A stretch of 64,000 nucleotides of DNA from Bacillus sp. F19 (GCA_023823795.1 CP085710.1:4180001-4244000); one strand, 5' to 3'; shown: positions 44,558 to 53,858, counted from the first letter of the stretch. The notes: a model not told the origin generated them from the letters alone. Program-made: numbers and translations.

Positions 44558-45004
44558 CTATAAGGTATCGTATGCCTCCTCATCGTTTAAAATTTTGTCT
44601 AGTGCTTGCCAAGTCATTAACGCGCAATTGTGTCTTGCTTTTAATTGATGGACACCTTGAAGCGATAGACTATCACCTAGATCTACTCCGTCCACTACTT
44701 CTCCATGGACTAATAACTGCTCAAATGCTTTTCTAAAGGTATAAATCTCTTTAAGAGTCCTGTTTTGTATAAGCTCAGTCATCATAGATGCAGATGCCAT
44801 ACTTATGCTGCACCCCTCACCCAAGAACGTTGCTTTTTTGACCAGATCACAATCAAGATCTAAATATAACGTCATGACATCCCCACACGTAGGATTCTTA
44901 TAATGGATACTCCGCACATTTTTTCCTGTTAACTCTTCGAAGTTTCTTTTATATCGATAATGATCCATGATAACTTGGCGGTACAGGTTATCTAGCATAA
45001 TCAT
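44558..45004 (-). CDS. SufU-like Fe-S scaffold/sulfurtransferase paralogue
   Basis: 148 residues, IscU/NifU fold. The motifs NPTCGD (Cys40, Asp42), GEGCSIS (Cys65) and HNCALMTW (Cys127) preserve all the ligands that bind zinc and accept sulfur in Bacillus SufU. It is not in a suf operon but between a COG0523 GTPase and an MBL hydrolase downstream of a Zur box, so it is probably a second, zinc-limitation-induced copy. AAAGGAG precedes the ATG. Possible roles: taking over sulfur transfer when the housekeeping SufU lacks zinc, or a zinc donor partner. Confidence 0.85.
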   Translation of the reverse strand: MIMLDNLYRQVIMDHYRYKRNFEELTGKNVRSIHYKNPTCGDVMTLYLDLDCDLVKKATFLGEGCSISMASASMMTELIQNRTLKEIYTFRKAFEQLLVHGEVVDGVDLGDSLSLQGVHQLKARHNCALMTWQALDKILNDEEAYDTL

Positions 45005-45082
45005 AAATCTCCTTTAACGAAATTAAATGGCTCTTCTGTTAGGATAGTATCGTTTTCGTTCTTCCAGGATATAGAGGTTAGT

Positions 45083-46072
45083 TTAGGTTGCTATGCAATG
45101 TTTAAATTGCTGCTCAAGCGCCTCTTTGTCTAAATTTTTCCCGATAAAGACAAGTTCACTGATCCTCGTTTCATTATCTTTCCACTTACGATCTGGACTC
45201 CCTGAAAACAACATATGCAGACCTTGGAAAACCAATCGCTCTTCTCTGTCCTGGATATATAAAATCCCCTTATAACGCAAGAGATCTTCTCCTTTCTCTC
45301 GAACAAGGTAACTCATCCATCGATTTACTTTTTCAAAGTCTAGTGGTTTCTCTTCCCTAAAGGCAATCGATGACACCTTATCATCATGATGGTGTTGGTG
45401 ATGATCTTCCAAAAAATGAGGATCAATTTCAAGTTTACGGTTGAGATCGAATGTATGAATCCCGAGGATATCTTTTAGATTTATATTGCAATTTTGAGCA
45501 TGCATTCTCTTAGCTGCTGGATTCATCTTGGAAATTCTTCGCTCTAAAAAGGTTTGATTATCTTCTGTTACTAAGTCTGTTTTATTTAAAATAATCACAT
45601 CGGCAAATGCAATCTGCTCTTGTGCTTCATCATGACCATCTAAGTGCTTGGTGATGTGCTTACTGTCAACTACGGTGATTATACTATCTACTTCAAATTT
45701 TTCAGATAGTAATTCATCCATAAAAAAGGTTTGAGCAACAGGTGCTGGGTCAGCTAAACCCGTTGTTTCGATTAAAACTCGATTAAATTTTACGCTTCCT
45801 TGGTCCATTGAAAAAACTAGAGTCCTTAAGATTCGAATTAAATCTCCTCGTACTGTACAACAGATGCAGCCATTATTCATTTCTAAGATTTCTTCATCGG
45901 CATCAACGACTAGTTGATTGTCTATCCCTACTTCTCCATACTCATTAACAATAACGGCGATTTTTTGATTATGCTTTTCAGTAAGGATCCGATTTAAAAG
46001 AGTTGTTTTCCCTGCACCTAAATATCCCGTTAATATAGTAACAGGTATTTTATTTGATTTGATCAACGTCAT
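45083..46072 (-). CDS. COG0523 (CobW/ZagA-type) GTPase metallochaperone
   Basis: About 329 residues. GYLGAGKT (16-23, Walker A), the metal-binding CxCC as GCICCTV (68-74), NKTD (GTP specificity), and a histidine-rich loop (DHHQHHHDD) before the C-terminal CobW_C domain. This is the Zn-related COG0523 subfamily. The likely start is ATG 46072 after AAGGAA. It lies 10 bp after the ferredoxin gene in the divergent Zur operon. Such GTPases deliver Zn to client enzymes under starvation. Confidence 0.9.
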   Translation of the reverse strand: MTLIKSNKIPVTILTGYLGAGKTTLLNRILTEKHNQKIAVIVNEYGEVGIDNQLVVDADEEILEMNNGCICCTVRGDLIRILRTLVFSMDQGSVKFNRVLIETTGLADPAPVAQTFFMDELLSEKFEVDSIITVVDSKHITKHLDGHDEAQEQIAFADVIILNKTDLVTEDNQTFLERRISKMNPAAKRMHAQNCNINLKDILGIHTFDLNRKLEIDPHFLEDHHQHHHDDKVSSIAFREEKPLDFEKVNRWMSYLVREKGEDLLRYKGILYIQDREERLVFQGLHMLFSGSPDRKWKDNETRISELVFIGKNLDKEALEQQFKHCIAT

Positions 46073-46084
46073 CACTTCCTTTAT

Positions 46085-46477
46085 CTACAATATTTTCGAT
46101 ACTTTTTTAACTTTTTCTGTGTCTTTTGGAATCCCAGTGACAACTTCCTCTTCGCGATTAAAACCATGTCCATGAAATGTATGGCTTACTTTCTCTAGAT
46201 AATCTTCATTGGCAAGAAGAGAATCAACAAATGGAGAGGCATCTTCAGGTTTCAAATCCTTATACCATGTTCCTTTTGGATAATCGATGACAACGCATTT
46301 ATCATGGCATCTTCCATTGCAACGGGTCCGCGTTGTGTGGATGGTATCATCCATCTCTCGTTCTGAGATTTCCTTTCGAATAGCTTGTGTTAGTTCTTCT
46401 GCTCCGACCTGATTACAACTGCTGCCATTGCAAATAAGGATATGATGCTTTGTATTGCTTAAATCCCATGTCGCCAT
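46085..46477 (-). CDS. thioredoxin-like [2Fe-2S] ferredoxin
   Basis: 130 residues. The N-terminal thioredoxin-like fold has ICNGSSCNQVG (Cys16, Cys21) and TRCNGRCHDKCVV (Cys53, Cys57, Cys61), the cysteine pattern of (2Fe-2S) ferredoxin-domain proteins; there is one cysteine more than the minimal four. GGAGGG lies upstream of the ATG. First gene of the minus-strand operon, about 100 bp from a Zur box. Probably an electron donor or Fe-S carrier for a downstream protein. Confidence 0.82.
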   Translation of the reverse strand: MATWDLSNTKHHILICNGSSCNQVGAEELTQAIRKEISEREMDDTIHTTRTRCNGRCHDKCVVIDYPKGTWYKDLKPEDASPFVDSLLANEDYLEKVSHTFHGHGFNREEEVVTGIPKDTEKVKKVSKIL

Positions 46478-46577
46478 ATATGACTTCCCTCCATTAATAG
46501 GCCTCTTTTATTTTCGAAATGAAGACCTTTAATAAACTCATCTTGTTAAAGTTCAGATTAACATGTATCATTACTTC

Positions 46578-46598
46578 AAATCGTAATAATTACGATTT
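46578..46598. promoter_or_regulatory. Zur box 1
   Basis: The palindrome TCGTAATAATTACGA with AAA/TTT flanks is a near-perfect match to the Bacillus Zur consensus (TCGTAATnATTACGA). It lies between the divergent ferredoxin and COG0523 genes, closer to the former. Confidence 0.9.
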
Positions 46599-46769
46599 AC
46601 AATGTTATTTTATCTCTTCTTTTCTTTATTAGCAAATGCAAAAACATTCCCATGGAATAAAAAGCTATCCAATCTATAAGGTTATGTTAGGTCAAATAAC
46701 GATAAATGGTTCACGCGAAAAATTGAAGAATAGTCATCTTTTTTAAACATAGACATAAATCATTGGGTT

Positions 46770-46790
46770 AAATCGTATTCATTACGAATT
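46770..46790. promoter_or_regulatory. Zur box 2
   Basis: TCGTATTCATTACGA, one mismatch from the palindrome, about 10 bp before the ribosome site of the plus-strand COG0523 gene. Zur would block initiation there when zinc is sufficient. Confidence 0.88.
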
Positions 46791-46810
46791 ATTTGTGAGG
46801 AGGAATGGAA

Positions 46811-47767
46811 ATGAAAAAGGTATCCGTTTACGTGATAAATGGTTTTTTAGGCAGTGGGAAAACAACCATGTTGCTAAAGTTGGTAGAACAATATAAAAAA
46901 GAAAACAAGAAAGTGGCTATTATCTTAAATGAATTAGGGGCAGTTCATGTTGAAGGTCATTTGTTTAAGGGCCAGCAATTAATTGAGCTTTTAAATGGAT
47001 GCATTTGCTGCACCATTCAAAATGATTTACACCTAACACTCCAATCTTTAATAATTCAGCATGAAAGTGAGCCCATTGATGTTTTGTTGATAGAAGGAAC
47101 GGGAGTCGCCCATCCTCTTGAAATAGCAGAGGTCTTTACGCCTGCTTCTATGAAAAAAGTGTTTGATTTGAAATCAATCATCGGCATAGTGGATGCCAGC
47201 CACTTTTTAAATTACCTAAGTATTTTTTCAAGTTCAAAAGAAATTCGAACTCTAATGAAGGAGCAAGTACTACATTCATCTATTGTTCTACTAAATAAAA
47301 TAGACTGTGTGGATGACGTGCTCCTCCCTAAAATTCACAAAAAAGTTGATTCGTTAAAAAAGAATGAGGTTCCCGTATTGATGACTTCCTACGGTGCCAC
47401 CGATTTTAGTGAAATCCGAAAGGATCGCTTTGAACCTAAAAATTCAAGGCCCCCAACAACAGCCAATGATCATCACCATGAGCATGAGTCGCATCACAGT
47501 ACCATAAAGACAATAAAAATGGAAAAAGTGCCCATGATGGACAAGCAGCTATTAACCAAGTGGCTAAACAATCTACCGAAAGACGTAATTCGTGTCAAAG
47601 GCCTCGTACAATTCAAGGGGGATTCACATCTTACACACATCCAGTATGCAGATAAGCTGGTACGTTATACATCAACAGAAAAAAGTGATCAGAGACAACC
47701 TATTTTAGTATTGATTGGAAAAGATTTGACCAAAGATCTGTTTCTTTCATTCCCCAATGATTTCTAA
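46811..47767 (+). CDS. second COG0523 GTPase metallochaperone
   Basis: About 318 residues. GFLGSGKT (11-18), LNGCICCTI (CxCC at 64-67), NKID, a His-rich insertion (NDHHHEHESHH near 220) and a C-terminal CobW_C domain ending LVLIGKDL. It is only distantly similar to its divergent neighbour, and the effector motif is ELGAVHVEG in place of [11 protein letters not shown] 46811 is preferred over 46805 because AGGAGGA directly touches the latter. Zur box 2 controls it; a terminator separates it from znuA. Confidence 0.9.
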   Translation: MKKVSVYVINGFLGSGKTTMLLKLVEQYKKENKKVAIILNELGAVHVEGHLFKGQQLIELLNGCICCTIQNDLHLTLQSLIIQHESEPIDVLLIEGTGVAHPLEIAEVFTPASMKKVFDLKSIIGIVDASHFLNYLSIFSSSKEIRTLMKEQVLHSSIVLLNKIDCVDDVLLPKIHKKVDSLKKNEVPVLMTSYGATDFSEIRKDRFEPKNSRPPTTANDHHHEHESHHSTIKTIKMEKVPMMDKQLLTKWLNNLPKDVIRVKGLVQFKGDSHLTHIQYADKLVRYTSTEKSDQRQPILVLIGKDLTKDLFLSFPNDF

Positions 47768-47831
47768 CGTGAAGAGTAACAATCTAGTTTTATAAAAAGA
47801 TTTTATAAAAAGAATGTTACCATTTTAGCCG

Positions 47832-47860
47832 ATCTATCGTTCTAAACGATGGATTTTTTT
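47832..47860 (+). terminator. Rho-independent terminator
   Basis: TATCGTT pairs with AACGATG (with GAT/ATC extension) and is followed by ATTTTTTTATT, about 65 bp after the COG0523 stop. Confidence 0.8.
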
Positions 47861-47928
47861 ATTACCCTATGCCAAGATTTCCCTTGTTCTTTTTAAAATT
47901 AAGTGGTAAATTATCAATGGTTAGCCTT

Positions 47929-47949
47929 AAATCGTAATTATTACGATTT
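47929..47949. promoter_or_regulatory. Zur box 3
   Basis: TCGTAATTATTACGA with AAA and TTT flanks, a perfect palindrome, 52 bp before the ZnuA start. It should control znuA-znuC-znuB and probably the dCTP deaminase gene. Confidence 0.92.
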
Positions 47950-48001
47950 GTAAAATATCAGAGAGTACACATATTTAAATGGATAGAAATGAGGAGAAAC
48001 T

Positions 48002-49033
48002 ATGAATCGATTAAACGTAAAAACAATGTTAGTAGCCATGGTTTGTTTTACAGTCATGGTGGGATGTAGCAATAAAGAGGATGTTACGTCAGGCCAAAAT
48101 GAAGAAGCCACAAAATCAGAGGAGAAGCTACATGTCGTCACGACCTTTTATCCTATGTATGAGTTTACTAAAAACATTACTAAAGATAAGGCTCAAGTGG
48201 ACCTCTTAATCCCTTCCAATATTGAACCACATGATTGGGAACCTACTCCGAAAGATATGGCTACCATTCAAAAGGCCGATCTACTCGTTTATAACAGTCC
48301 TTTTATGGAAACCTGGATTTCCTCTATCCAAGAAAGTTTGGATGAAGAACAACCCCTGTTTATCGAAGCGAGTGAGGGAATCAATTTAATGGAAGATACC
48401 GAACACGATCACCATGATGAAGAAGGCCATCATCATGACGAGGAGTCAGAGCACGATGATCAGGAGGCTGACCATCATGACGAGGATGAAAATCATCAAG
48501 AAGACAGTGAACAAATGGATCCACACGTCTGGTTAAGCCCTGTCCTTGCTCAAAAAGAGGTACAAACGATTACAGAATCTATAGTAAAACAAGACCCAAA
48601 AAATAAGGAATTTTATGAAAGAAATAGTAAAGAGTATATTCAACAATTGAAAGAACTAGATGAACTTTACCGAACAACACTGCAAAATGCTTCTAGCAAG
48701 GAAATGATTACCCAACATGCTGCCTTCGGGTATTTAGCAAAAGAGTATGGCCTAGCACAGGTACCAATTGCTGGATTATCTCCATCAGAAGAGCCAAGTC
48801 CATCTAAACTTGCTGAACTCAAGGAATTTGCTAAGAAGCATCAAATAAACGTGATTTACTTTGAAGAAACAACTTCTCCTAAAGTAGCTCAAACATTAGC
48901 TGGGGAATTAGGAGCTGAAACCGAGGTGTTAAATACATTAGAGGGTTTAAGCAAAGAAGATCAGGAGAAAGGGCTCAGTTATATTGAAGTAATGAAGAAT
49001 AACTTAAAGTCCCTTGAAAAGTCGTTTAAATAA
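48002..49033 (+). CDS. znuA: zinc ABC transporter substrate-binding lipoprotein ZnuA/AdcA
   Basis: 343 residues. Lipobox VMVGC (Cys22). Cluster A-I metal-binding protein with ligands His77 (EPHDWEPTP), His175 (MDPHVWLSP), a His in ITQHAAFGYLA and a late acidic residue in YFEETTSP. The very His/Asp-rich loop at 134-172 (EHDHHDEEGHHH and on) is the mark of zinc rather than manganese carriers. GAGGAG precedes ATG. First gene of the Zur-controlled importer operon. Confidence 0.95.
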   Translation: MNRLNVKTMLVAMVCFTVMVGCSNKEDVTSGQNEEATKSEEKLHVVTTFYPMYEFTKNITKDKAQVDLLIPSNIEPHDWEPTPKDMATIQKADLLVYNSPFMETWISSIQESLDEEQPLFIEASEGINLMEDTEHDHHDEEGHHHDEESEHDDQEADHHDEDENHQEDSEQMDPHVWLSPVLAQKEVQTITESIVKQDPKNKEFYERNSKEYIQQLKELDELYRTTLQNASSKEMITQHAAFGYLAKEYGLAQVPIAGLSPSEEPSPSKLAELKEFAKKHQINVIYFEETTSPKVAQTLAGELGAETEVLNTLEGLSKEDQEKGLSYIEVMKNNLKSLEKSFK

Positions 49034-49087
49034 ATTGAAGTAGATTAATGAATTTTAAAAAGTGTGCGTCAGAGAGGAATAGAAAAA

Positions 49088-49795
49088 GTGAAACTTGTTT
49101 CTTTGTCTAATGTCGTTTTTGGATATTCCCATACTCCATCATTAAACGGAGTGTCCTTTGAAATTCAAAGTGGTGAATTTGTTGGCGTTACCGGTCCTAA
49201 TGGAGCGTCCAAATCAACATTGCTACGAGTCATGCTAGGTTTACTAAAACCTTGGGAAGGAACGGTAACACTAAGTAAAAATAATGCCGAAGGAAAACGC
49301 CTTACTATTGGGTACGTCCCCCAACAAATTGCCTCTTTTAACACGGGTTTTCCAAGTACAGTTTTGGAACTTGTGTGTTCTGGAAGATTTACTAAGTACA
49401 AATGGTTTAAAAGGTTAAACCGTGAAGATGAAGAAAAGATAGAAAATGCCTTAAAAATGGTGGGGATGTGGGAATTTCGTCATCATAAAATTGGTGCTTT
49501 ATCTGGAGGCCAAAAGCAAAAAATAATTATTGCCAGAGTCCTTGCTGCCGATCCTGATTTATTGGTATTAGATGAACCGACAACTGGAATGGATGCAGAG
49601 AGCAGAAAAGGATTTTATGACTTTATGTCCCACCAGGTGAAAACACATAGTAGGACCATTGTGATTGTCACACATGAACAGAATGAAGCACAGAAATATT
49701 TAGATAAAATGATTCGTTTAGAGAGGGGTGAAAAAGGTGGATGGAAATGTTTAACTTGGAATTCATGCAGCGAGCATTTTGGGCAGGCGGATTAA
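49088..49795 (+). CDS. znuC: zinc ABC transporter ATP-binding protein ZnuC
   Basis: 235 residues. The Walker A is GPNGASKST, with Ser in place of the usual second-last Gly, a variant I recall from other Bacillus ZnuC/AdcC proteins. Q-loop in VPQQIASF, signature LSGGQKQK, Walker [13 protein letters not shown], switch His in VTHEQ. GTG at 49088 (VKLVSLSN) is preferred, with GAGAGGAA upstream. Its 3' end overlaps the permease gene by about 50 bp in another frame. Confidence 0.93.
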   Translation: MKLVSLSNVVFGYSHTPSLNGVSFEIQSGEFVGVTGPNGASKSTLLRVMLGLLKPWEGTVTLSKNNAEGKRLTIGYVPQQIASFNTGFPSTVLELVCSGRFTKYKWFKRLNREDEEKIENALKMVGMWEFRHHKIGALSGGQKQKIIIARVLAADPDLLVLDEPTTGMDAESRKGFYDFMSHQVKTHSRTIVIVTHEQNEAQKYLDKMIRLERGEKGGWKCLTWNSCSEHFGQAD

Positions 49796-50589
49796 TAGCC
49801 ATTCTTGCGCCTATATTAGGCGTATACCTCGTATTAAGAAGACAAGCCTTAATGGCAGATACGTTGTCCCATATATCTCTGGCTGGCGTAGCCATTGGTT
49901 TTTTTATTCATACAGATATTACCCTATCAAGCATTCTTGTTGTAATAGCAGGAGCAATAGGTATTGAATACATGAGGCGTGCCTATCAAAGCTATTCAGA
50001 GGTTTCAATTGCGATTTTAATGGCAGCAGGTCTATCCTTCGCCTTATTCTTAATTAGTATAAGTGAAGGTGGAATGACACCCAGCATTGAGCAGTATTTA
50101 TTTGGATCGATTGTCACAATCAGCTGGGAACAACTTTATGTAATGGGTGGAGTCACCGCACTAACACTCCTTTACTTCTTTATGTTAAAGAGGCCACTAT
50201 ACTTAATGACATTCGATGAAGATACGGCTTTTACAAGTGGCATCAATACAAATCTATTGTCCCTATCCTTTAGTATTTTAGTTGGTTTAGCTATTTCAGT
50301 CATTATACCAACGATTGGCGTACTTTTAGTTTCAGCTCTATTGATTTTGCCGGCTGCTTTTGCAATCAGATTCGCAAAAGGGCTTAAAGTAGTTATTTTG
50401 ACCGCTATTCTAATTGCCATTTTTAGCATCTTTTCAGGGTTAGCCTCTTCCTATACCTTAGGCACTCCCCCAGGTGCTACCATTACTTTATTATTGGTCA
50501 TCATCTTATTCATTGGGTTTCTCAGTCAGAAGATAATACTAACTTTCAATAGAAAAATGAAGCGCAGAACACGCCAGCAAAGCTTGTAA
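49747..50589 (+). CDS. znuB: zinc ABC transporter permease ZnuB
   Basis: About 280 residues, eight or more TM helices of the ABC-3 family: [40 protein letters not shown] (the cytosolic EAA-like loop), [14 protein letters not shown] near the end. ATG 49747 has AAGGTGG six bases upstream; 49741 is an alternative. Translationally coupled to znuC. Confidence 0.93.
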   Translation: MFNLEFMQRAFWAGGLIAILAPILGVYLVLRRQALMADTLSHISLAGVAIGFFIHTDITLSSILVVIAGAIGIEYMRRAYQSYSEVSIAILMAAGLSFALFLISISEGGMTPSIEQYLFGSIVTISWEQLYVMGGVTALTLLYFFMLKRPLYLMTFDEDTAFTSGINTNLLSLSFSILVGLAISVIIPTIGVLLVSALLILPAAFAIRFAKGLKVVILTAILIAIFSIFSGLASSYTLGTPPGATITLLLVIILFIGFLSQKIILTFNRKMKRRTRQQSL

Positions 50590-50639
50590 GTATCCGTTAC
50601 AGATAATTGTAGAAAATAGTGATCCGGAGGTACACGGTT

Positions 50640-51215
50640 ATGATCCTGTCTAGTAAAACGATCTTAAAGAAAATAAAAGAAAAAGAGATTATTATTGAAC
50701 CACTTATATCATCCCAGCTTCAACCGGCTTCTATTGATTTACGTATAGGAGGTCACTTTTTGGCCATCGATGAGCATTCTACCCCTCTCATTTCGCTGGA
50801 CAAACCAGCTATGTATAAAGAAATTTGCAAAGAGCAGATTATTATACCGCCTAAAGCCTTCGTGTTAGGAACAACCATTGAATATATTCGCTTACCTGCT
50901 AATATGACAGCCTTTGTAGAAGGAAGAAGTTCGATTGGAAGATTAGGGTTGTTTATTCAAAACGCTGGATGGATTGATCCTGGTTTTGAAGGACACATCA
51001 CTTTAGAACTTTACAACGCGAACTGTGTGCCCATTGAGTTAAAGGCAGGAAGGCGCTTGTGCCAATTAGTATTAGCTTGCTTGGATCAAGAAAGTACCCC
51101 CTATAAGGGCAAATACAATGGGCAAAATAAAGCAACGGAAAGCAGAATTTATCTTGATGAGGACACAGAAGAATTGAGTCAAAAGAGGAACAAGAAATTT
51201 AAAGAATTCGATTAA
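50640..51215 (+). CDS. dcd: dCTP deaminase (Dcd-like)
   Basis: About 191 residues, trimeric dUTPase/dCTP-deaminase fold. Signature motifs: QPASIDLRIG (28-37), VEGRSSIGRLG (93-103), NAGWIDPGFEG (108-118) and ITLEL (120-124, catalytic Glu region). GGAGG before ATG 50640. It lies 50 bp after znuB and has no promoter or terminator of its own visible. Dcd makes dUTP (or dUMP in bifunctional forms) from dCTP without zinc, unlike the Zn-dependent dCMP deaminase used by most Bacillus, so Zur control would make it a zinc-sparing backup. That role is inference. Confidence 0.88.
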   Translation: MILSSKTILKKIKEKEIIIEPLISSQLQPASIDLRIGGHFLAIDEHSTPLISLDKPAMYKEICKEQIIIPPKAFVLGTTIEYIRLPANMTAFVEGRSSIGRLGLFIQNAGWIDPGFEGHITLELYNANCVPIELKAGRRLCQLVLACLDQESTPYKGKYNGQNKATESRIYLDEDTEELSQKRNKKFKEFD

Positions 51216-51273
51216 TTGAATAGCTAATAATTCCACTCCTACTGTGTTAAACATTGTTTGGCAAATTATATCT

Positions 51274-51468
51274 CTAAAGAAAAGAGGAACTAAAATAAAC
51301 CGCTCCACCGCGCACCCTTCTTATATACTCTTCTTTCTCGAGATATTCAAAATCCCTGCGGACTGTTTCGGTAGACACACCAAACATTTTTGTGATCGAA
51401 GACACCTTGACTGATTTATTTTTTCGCAAGCATTCCATTATATTTTCATGACGCTTATGAGCTAACAA
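51274..51468 (-). pseudogene. DeoR-family regulator, N-terminal HTH only
   Basis: TTG after GCAGGTGA opens LLAHKRHENIMECLRKNKSV, then VSSITKMFGVSTETVRRDFE and YLEKEEYIRRVRGGAV, a complete DeoR winged helix. It then ends after a few Ser/Phe residues, so the 180-residue sugar-phosphate-sensing domain is lost. Confidence 0.7.
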
Positions 51469-51477
51469 TATTTTCAC

Positions 51478-51982
51478 CTGCTTTAGTTATTAGGCAAATT
51501 TGGTATTTCTTAATTTTTTTACTTATTCTATAAATAACACAAATTCGCATAAGTTCACAACCTAACTCATGTGAGATTTTTGTAAAGTTTTTACATGCAG
51601 ATACGTACATACAAGCTTTCTCAGTATTTTTCTACAAAAATCCAATATAAATAAGATATGTTTGAATGAACATAATTTTTGGGAAAATAAAGAAATAACT
51701 AAAAGGGTGGTTGTTGGTTTGGAATAAAGTTTGATTAAAACTCACTTAAAAAAAATTCTTTAATCGAAAAATGCCCAAACATCCTAGCTTTTTTCAAAAC
51801 TTCGCGTCTTTTTTATACACATCGTGACTTTATTTCAAATCCACACCCTTTACAGTAGGTCAAATAATGAAAAGCAAATCGAACCCCCTATTAAGGCTAC
51901 CAAACGACTTGGAAACGAAGAGATAGTCGATTTGTTGAGTACGAATATGTGAGAATAGAAATTTCATTTCCAACATCTCCTA
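51478..51982. other. AT-rich stretch, no gene seen
   Basis: About 500 bp with no supported ORF or strong hairpin. It ends at the ArsR promoter. Confidence 0.4.
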
Positions 51983-52018
51983 TTTACAAATCTATAAAAG
52001 TAGATATAATTGTAGTTA
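51983..52018 (+). promoter_or_regulatory. promoter giving a leaderless ArsR mRNA
   Basis: -35 TTTACA (51983-51988), 16-bp spacer, -10 TATAAT (52005-52010). The expected start site falls at 52017-52018, the A of the ATG. No ribosome site precedes the ATG, consistent with leaderless translation. Confidence 0.6.
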
Positions 52019-52329
52019 TGGAACCTTCATTAATTTATAAAGCATTATCAAATGATACTAGACGTCAAATCTTATTATGGCTAAAGAATCCAGAAAAGTT
52101 TTTTGACGAAAAGCCTTATTTAGAACAAGGAATTAGTTTTCAAGTTGGAGTATGTGTAGGAGATATCCAGCTCAAAACTGGCTTAGCCCAATCTGTTGTT
52201 TCTAGTTATTTATTAACGATGAAAAATGCAGGATTATTAGAATCCGAACGAATTGGGAAATGGACGTATTATCGGCGAAATGAAAAAAAAATACAAGAAT
52301 TTTCCGATTATGTCCAAAACGAATTATAA
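52018..52329 (+). CDS. ArsR/SmtB-family transcriptional regulator
   Basis: 103 residues. Winged helix: LIYKALSNDTRRQILLWLKN, then GDIQLKTGLAQSVVSSYLLT (recognition helix), MKNAGLLESERIGKWTYYRR (wing). It lacks the CxC metal site of classical ArsR, having only a single Cys in VGVCVGD. It therefore probably senses something other than a metal, as do ArsR partners of MFS exporters. The longer frame starting at 51949 includes promoter DNA and is rejected. Confidence 0.85.
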   Translation: MEPSLIYKALSNDTRRQILLWLKNPEKFFDEKPYLEQGISFQVGVCVGDIQLKTGLAQSVVSSYLLTMKNAGLLESERIGKWTYYRRNEKKIQEFSDYVQNEL

Positions 52330-52339
52330 AGTGAAACTT

Positions 52340-52373
52340 GAATCAGTGGGAGTTTTCTTCACCTCACTGATTC
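52340..52373 (+). terminator. hairpin after arsR
   Basis: GAATCAGTG pairs with CACTGATTC (extended by GAG/CTC), 10 bp after the ArsR stop, followed by a T-rich run. The 300 bp up to the MFS gene hold no supported ORF. Confidence 0.7.
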
Positions 52374-52679
52374 TTAGTCTTCTCGAATTCTGCTTTTACA
52401 GGAAGCCGGTTCTCCACCTCACCATTTTGCGAAAGGAACCTCCCTGCTCGTTCATGCAAGACAAATAGAAAGGAGGATTTTTTTAAAGATTTCATATCTA
52501 ATTATACAGATATCTGTTATTGTGTGTTTAAATAAACAAGAGAACGATGACATTTTTAGCGATATCCCCTTGTAACAATACCCAACTATTTTTTACGTTA
52601 ATGAATTGGATTCCTATAAATTTTAAGCATTTATGTATACATACTTTTTAAATCAATATAAGAATGGAGAATTTTATAA

Positions 52680-53858
52680 ATGAAAAAAGTAGACCATCTA
52701 CTTATTATTATGCTAGCAGTAGGTGTATTTGGAATTATTACAACAGAGATGAGTATTGTCGGCGTATTACCACAAATCACTCAAAAATTTGGAATTTCAA
52801 CTGCACAAGCCGGATTATTAGTAAGTATATTTGCTCTAGTTGTTGCGATTTCTGGACCATTTTTAATACTGCTCGTATCTGGGATTAATCGTAAAATACT
52901 TTTATTAACAGCAATATCTATTTTTGCTATCTCTAATATGATTTACGCTTATACAACACAATTTGAAGTTATGCTCATTTTTCGTATTCTTCCAGCAGCA
53001 CTTCACCCACTCTTCTTTTCAATCGCTCTTGTAACTGCTGCTAAACTTGTCCCTCCAGAAAAAAGCGGTCAAGCAGTTACAAAAGTTTTTACGGGAATTA
53101 CTGTTGGATTTGCTTTAGGTGTACCATTGACTTCTTACCTTGCAGAACAGTTTTCATTAGAAATTGCGTTCATATTTGGAGCATTTGTAAATGCTCTCGC
53201 ATTTATCGGAATATTGATTTTGCTTCCTTCTATGCCCGTTGAAGAAAAAATGTCTTTTGGCAAGCAAATTCGTATATTGCGTAAATCAGCATTATGGTTA
53301 AATATCGCAACTGTTACCTTTCTTTTTGCAGCCATGTTTTCAGTTTACAGTTACTTTGCCGAGTACCTTGCAAAAGTAACAGACATGAATAGCTCTCTCA
53401 TCAGTATCATGCTATTCATATTTGGTGTCACTATGATTTTAGGTAATCATTTATTTGGAGTTTTTCTGCAAAAAAGTATAGTAAATACCGTAATATTTTT
53501 TCCGATTTTATATTCAGTCGTTTATTTATTGGTTAATTATTTAGGGTCTTATCTTGTTCCAATGATTTTTATGGTATTCATTTGGGGAATCGTACATTCC
53601 GGCGGTTTAATTGTTGGTCAAACATGGTTAATAAGTGAGGCAAAAGAAGCTCCGGAATTTGGCAATAGCTTATTCGTCTCGTTTTCCAACCTTGGAATTG
53701 CTTTAGGAACCTCTATTGGTGGCTCGTTCATTTCTCAATTAGGCATTCACCAGCTTATCTGGAGCGGATTCACATTTACACTGCTTTCGTTTTTATTGAT
53801 CATCATAAAACTAAAATTTTTCAACTCTAGTAACCAAGTGGTGCTACCCCTTAATTAA
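52680..53858 (+). CDS. MFS transporter (DHA1 drug-efflux type)
   Basis: 392 residues, 12 TM helices. Motif A-like region and GVFGIITTEMSIVGVLPQIT in TM1, GITVGFALGVPLTSYLAEQF (motif C, antiporter) in TM5. It resembles YdhP/AraJ and Bacillus YtbD-type exporters. Preceded by GGAG. Probably controlled by the ArsR protein upstream. Substrate unknown. Confidence 0.87.
   Translation: MKKVDHLLIIMLAVGVFGIITTEMSIVGVLPQITQKFGISTAQAGLLVSIFALVVAISGPFLILLVSGINRKILLLTAISIFAISNMIYAYTTQFEVMLIFRILPAALHPLFFSIALVTAAKLVPPEKSGQAVTKVFTGITVGFALGVPLTSYLAEQFSLEIAFIFGAFVNALAFIGILILLPSMPVEEKMSFGKQIRILRKSALWLNIATVTFLFAAMFSVYSYFAEYLAKVTDMNSSLISIMLFIFGVTMILGNHLFGVFLQKSIVNTVIFFPILYSVVYLLVNYLGSYLVPMIFMVFIWGIVHSGGLIVGQTWLISEAKEAPEFGNSLFVSFSNLGIALGTSIGGSFISQLGIHQLIWSGFTFTLLSFLLIIIKLKFFNSSNQVVLPLN

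Noticed and set aside
44558-45004. SufU copy lacking its zinc ligands as a zinc-free replacement
   Set aside because: All of Cys40, Asp42, Cys65 and Cys127 are present, so a zinc-free design is not supported.
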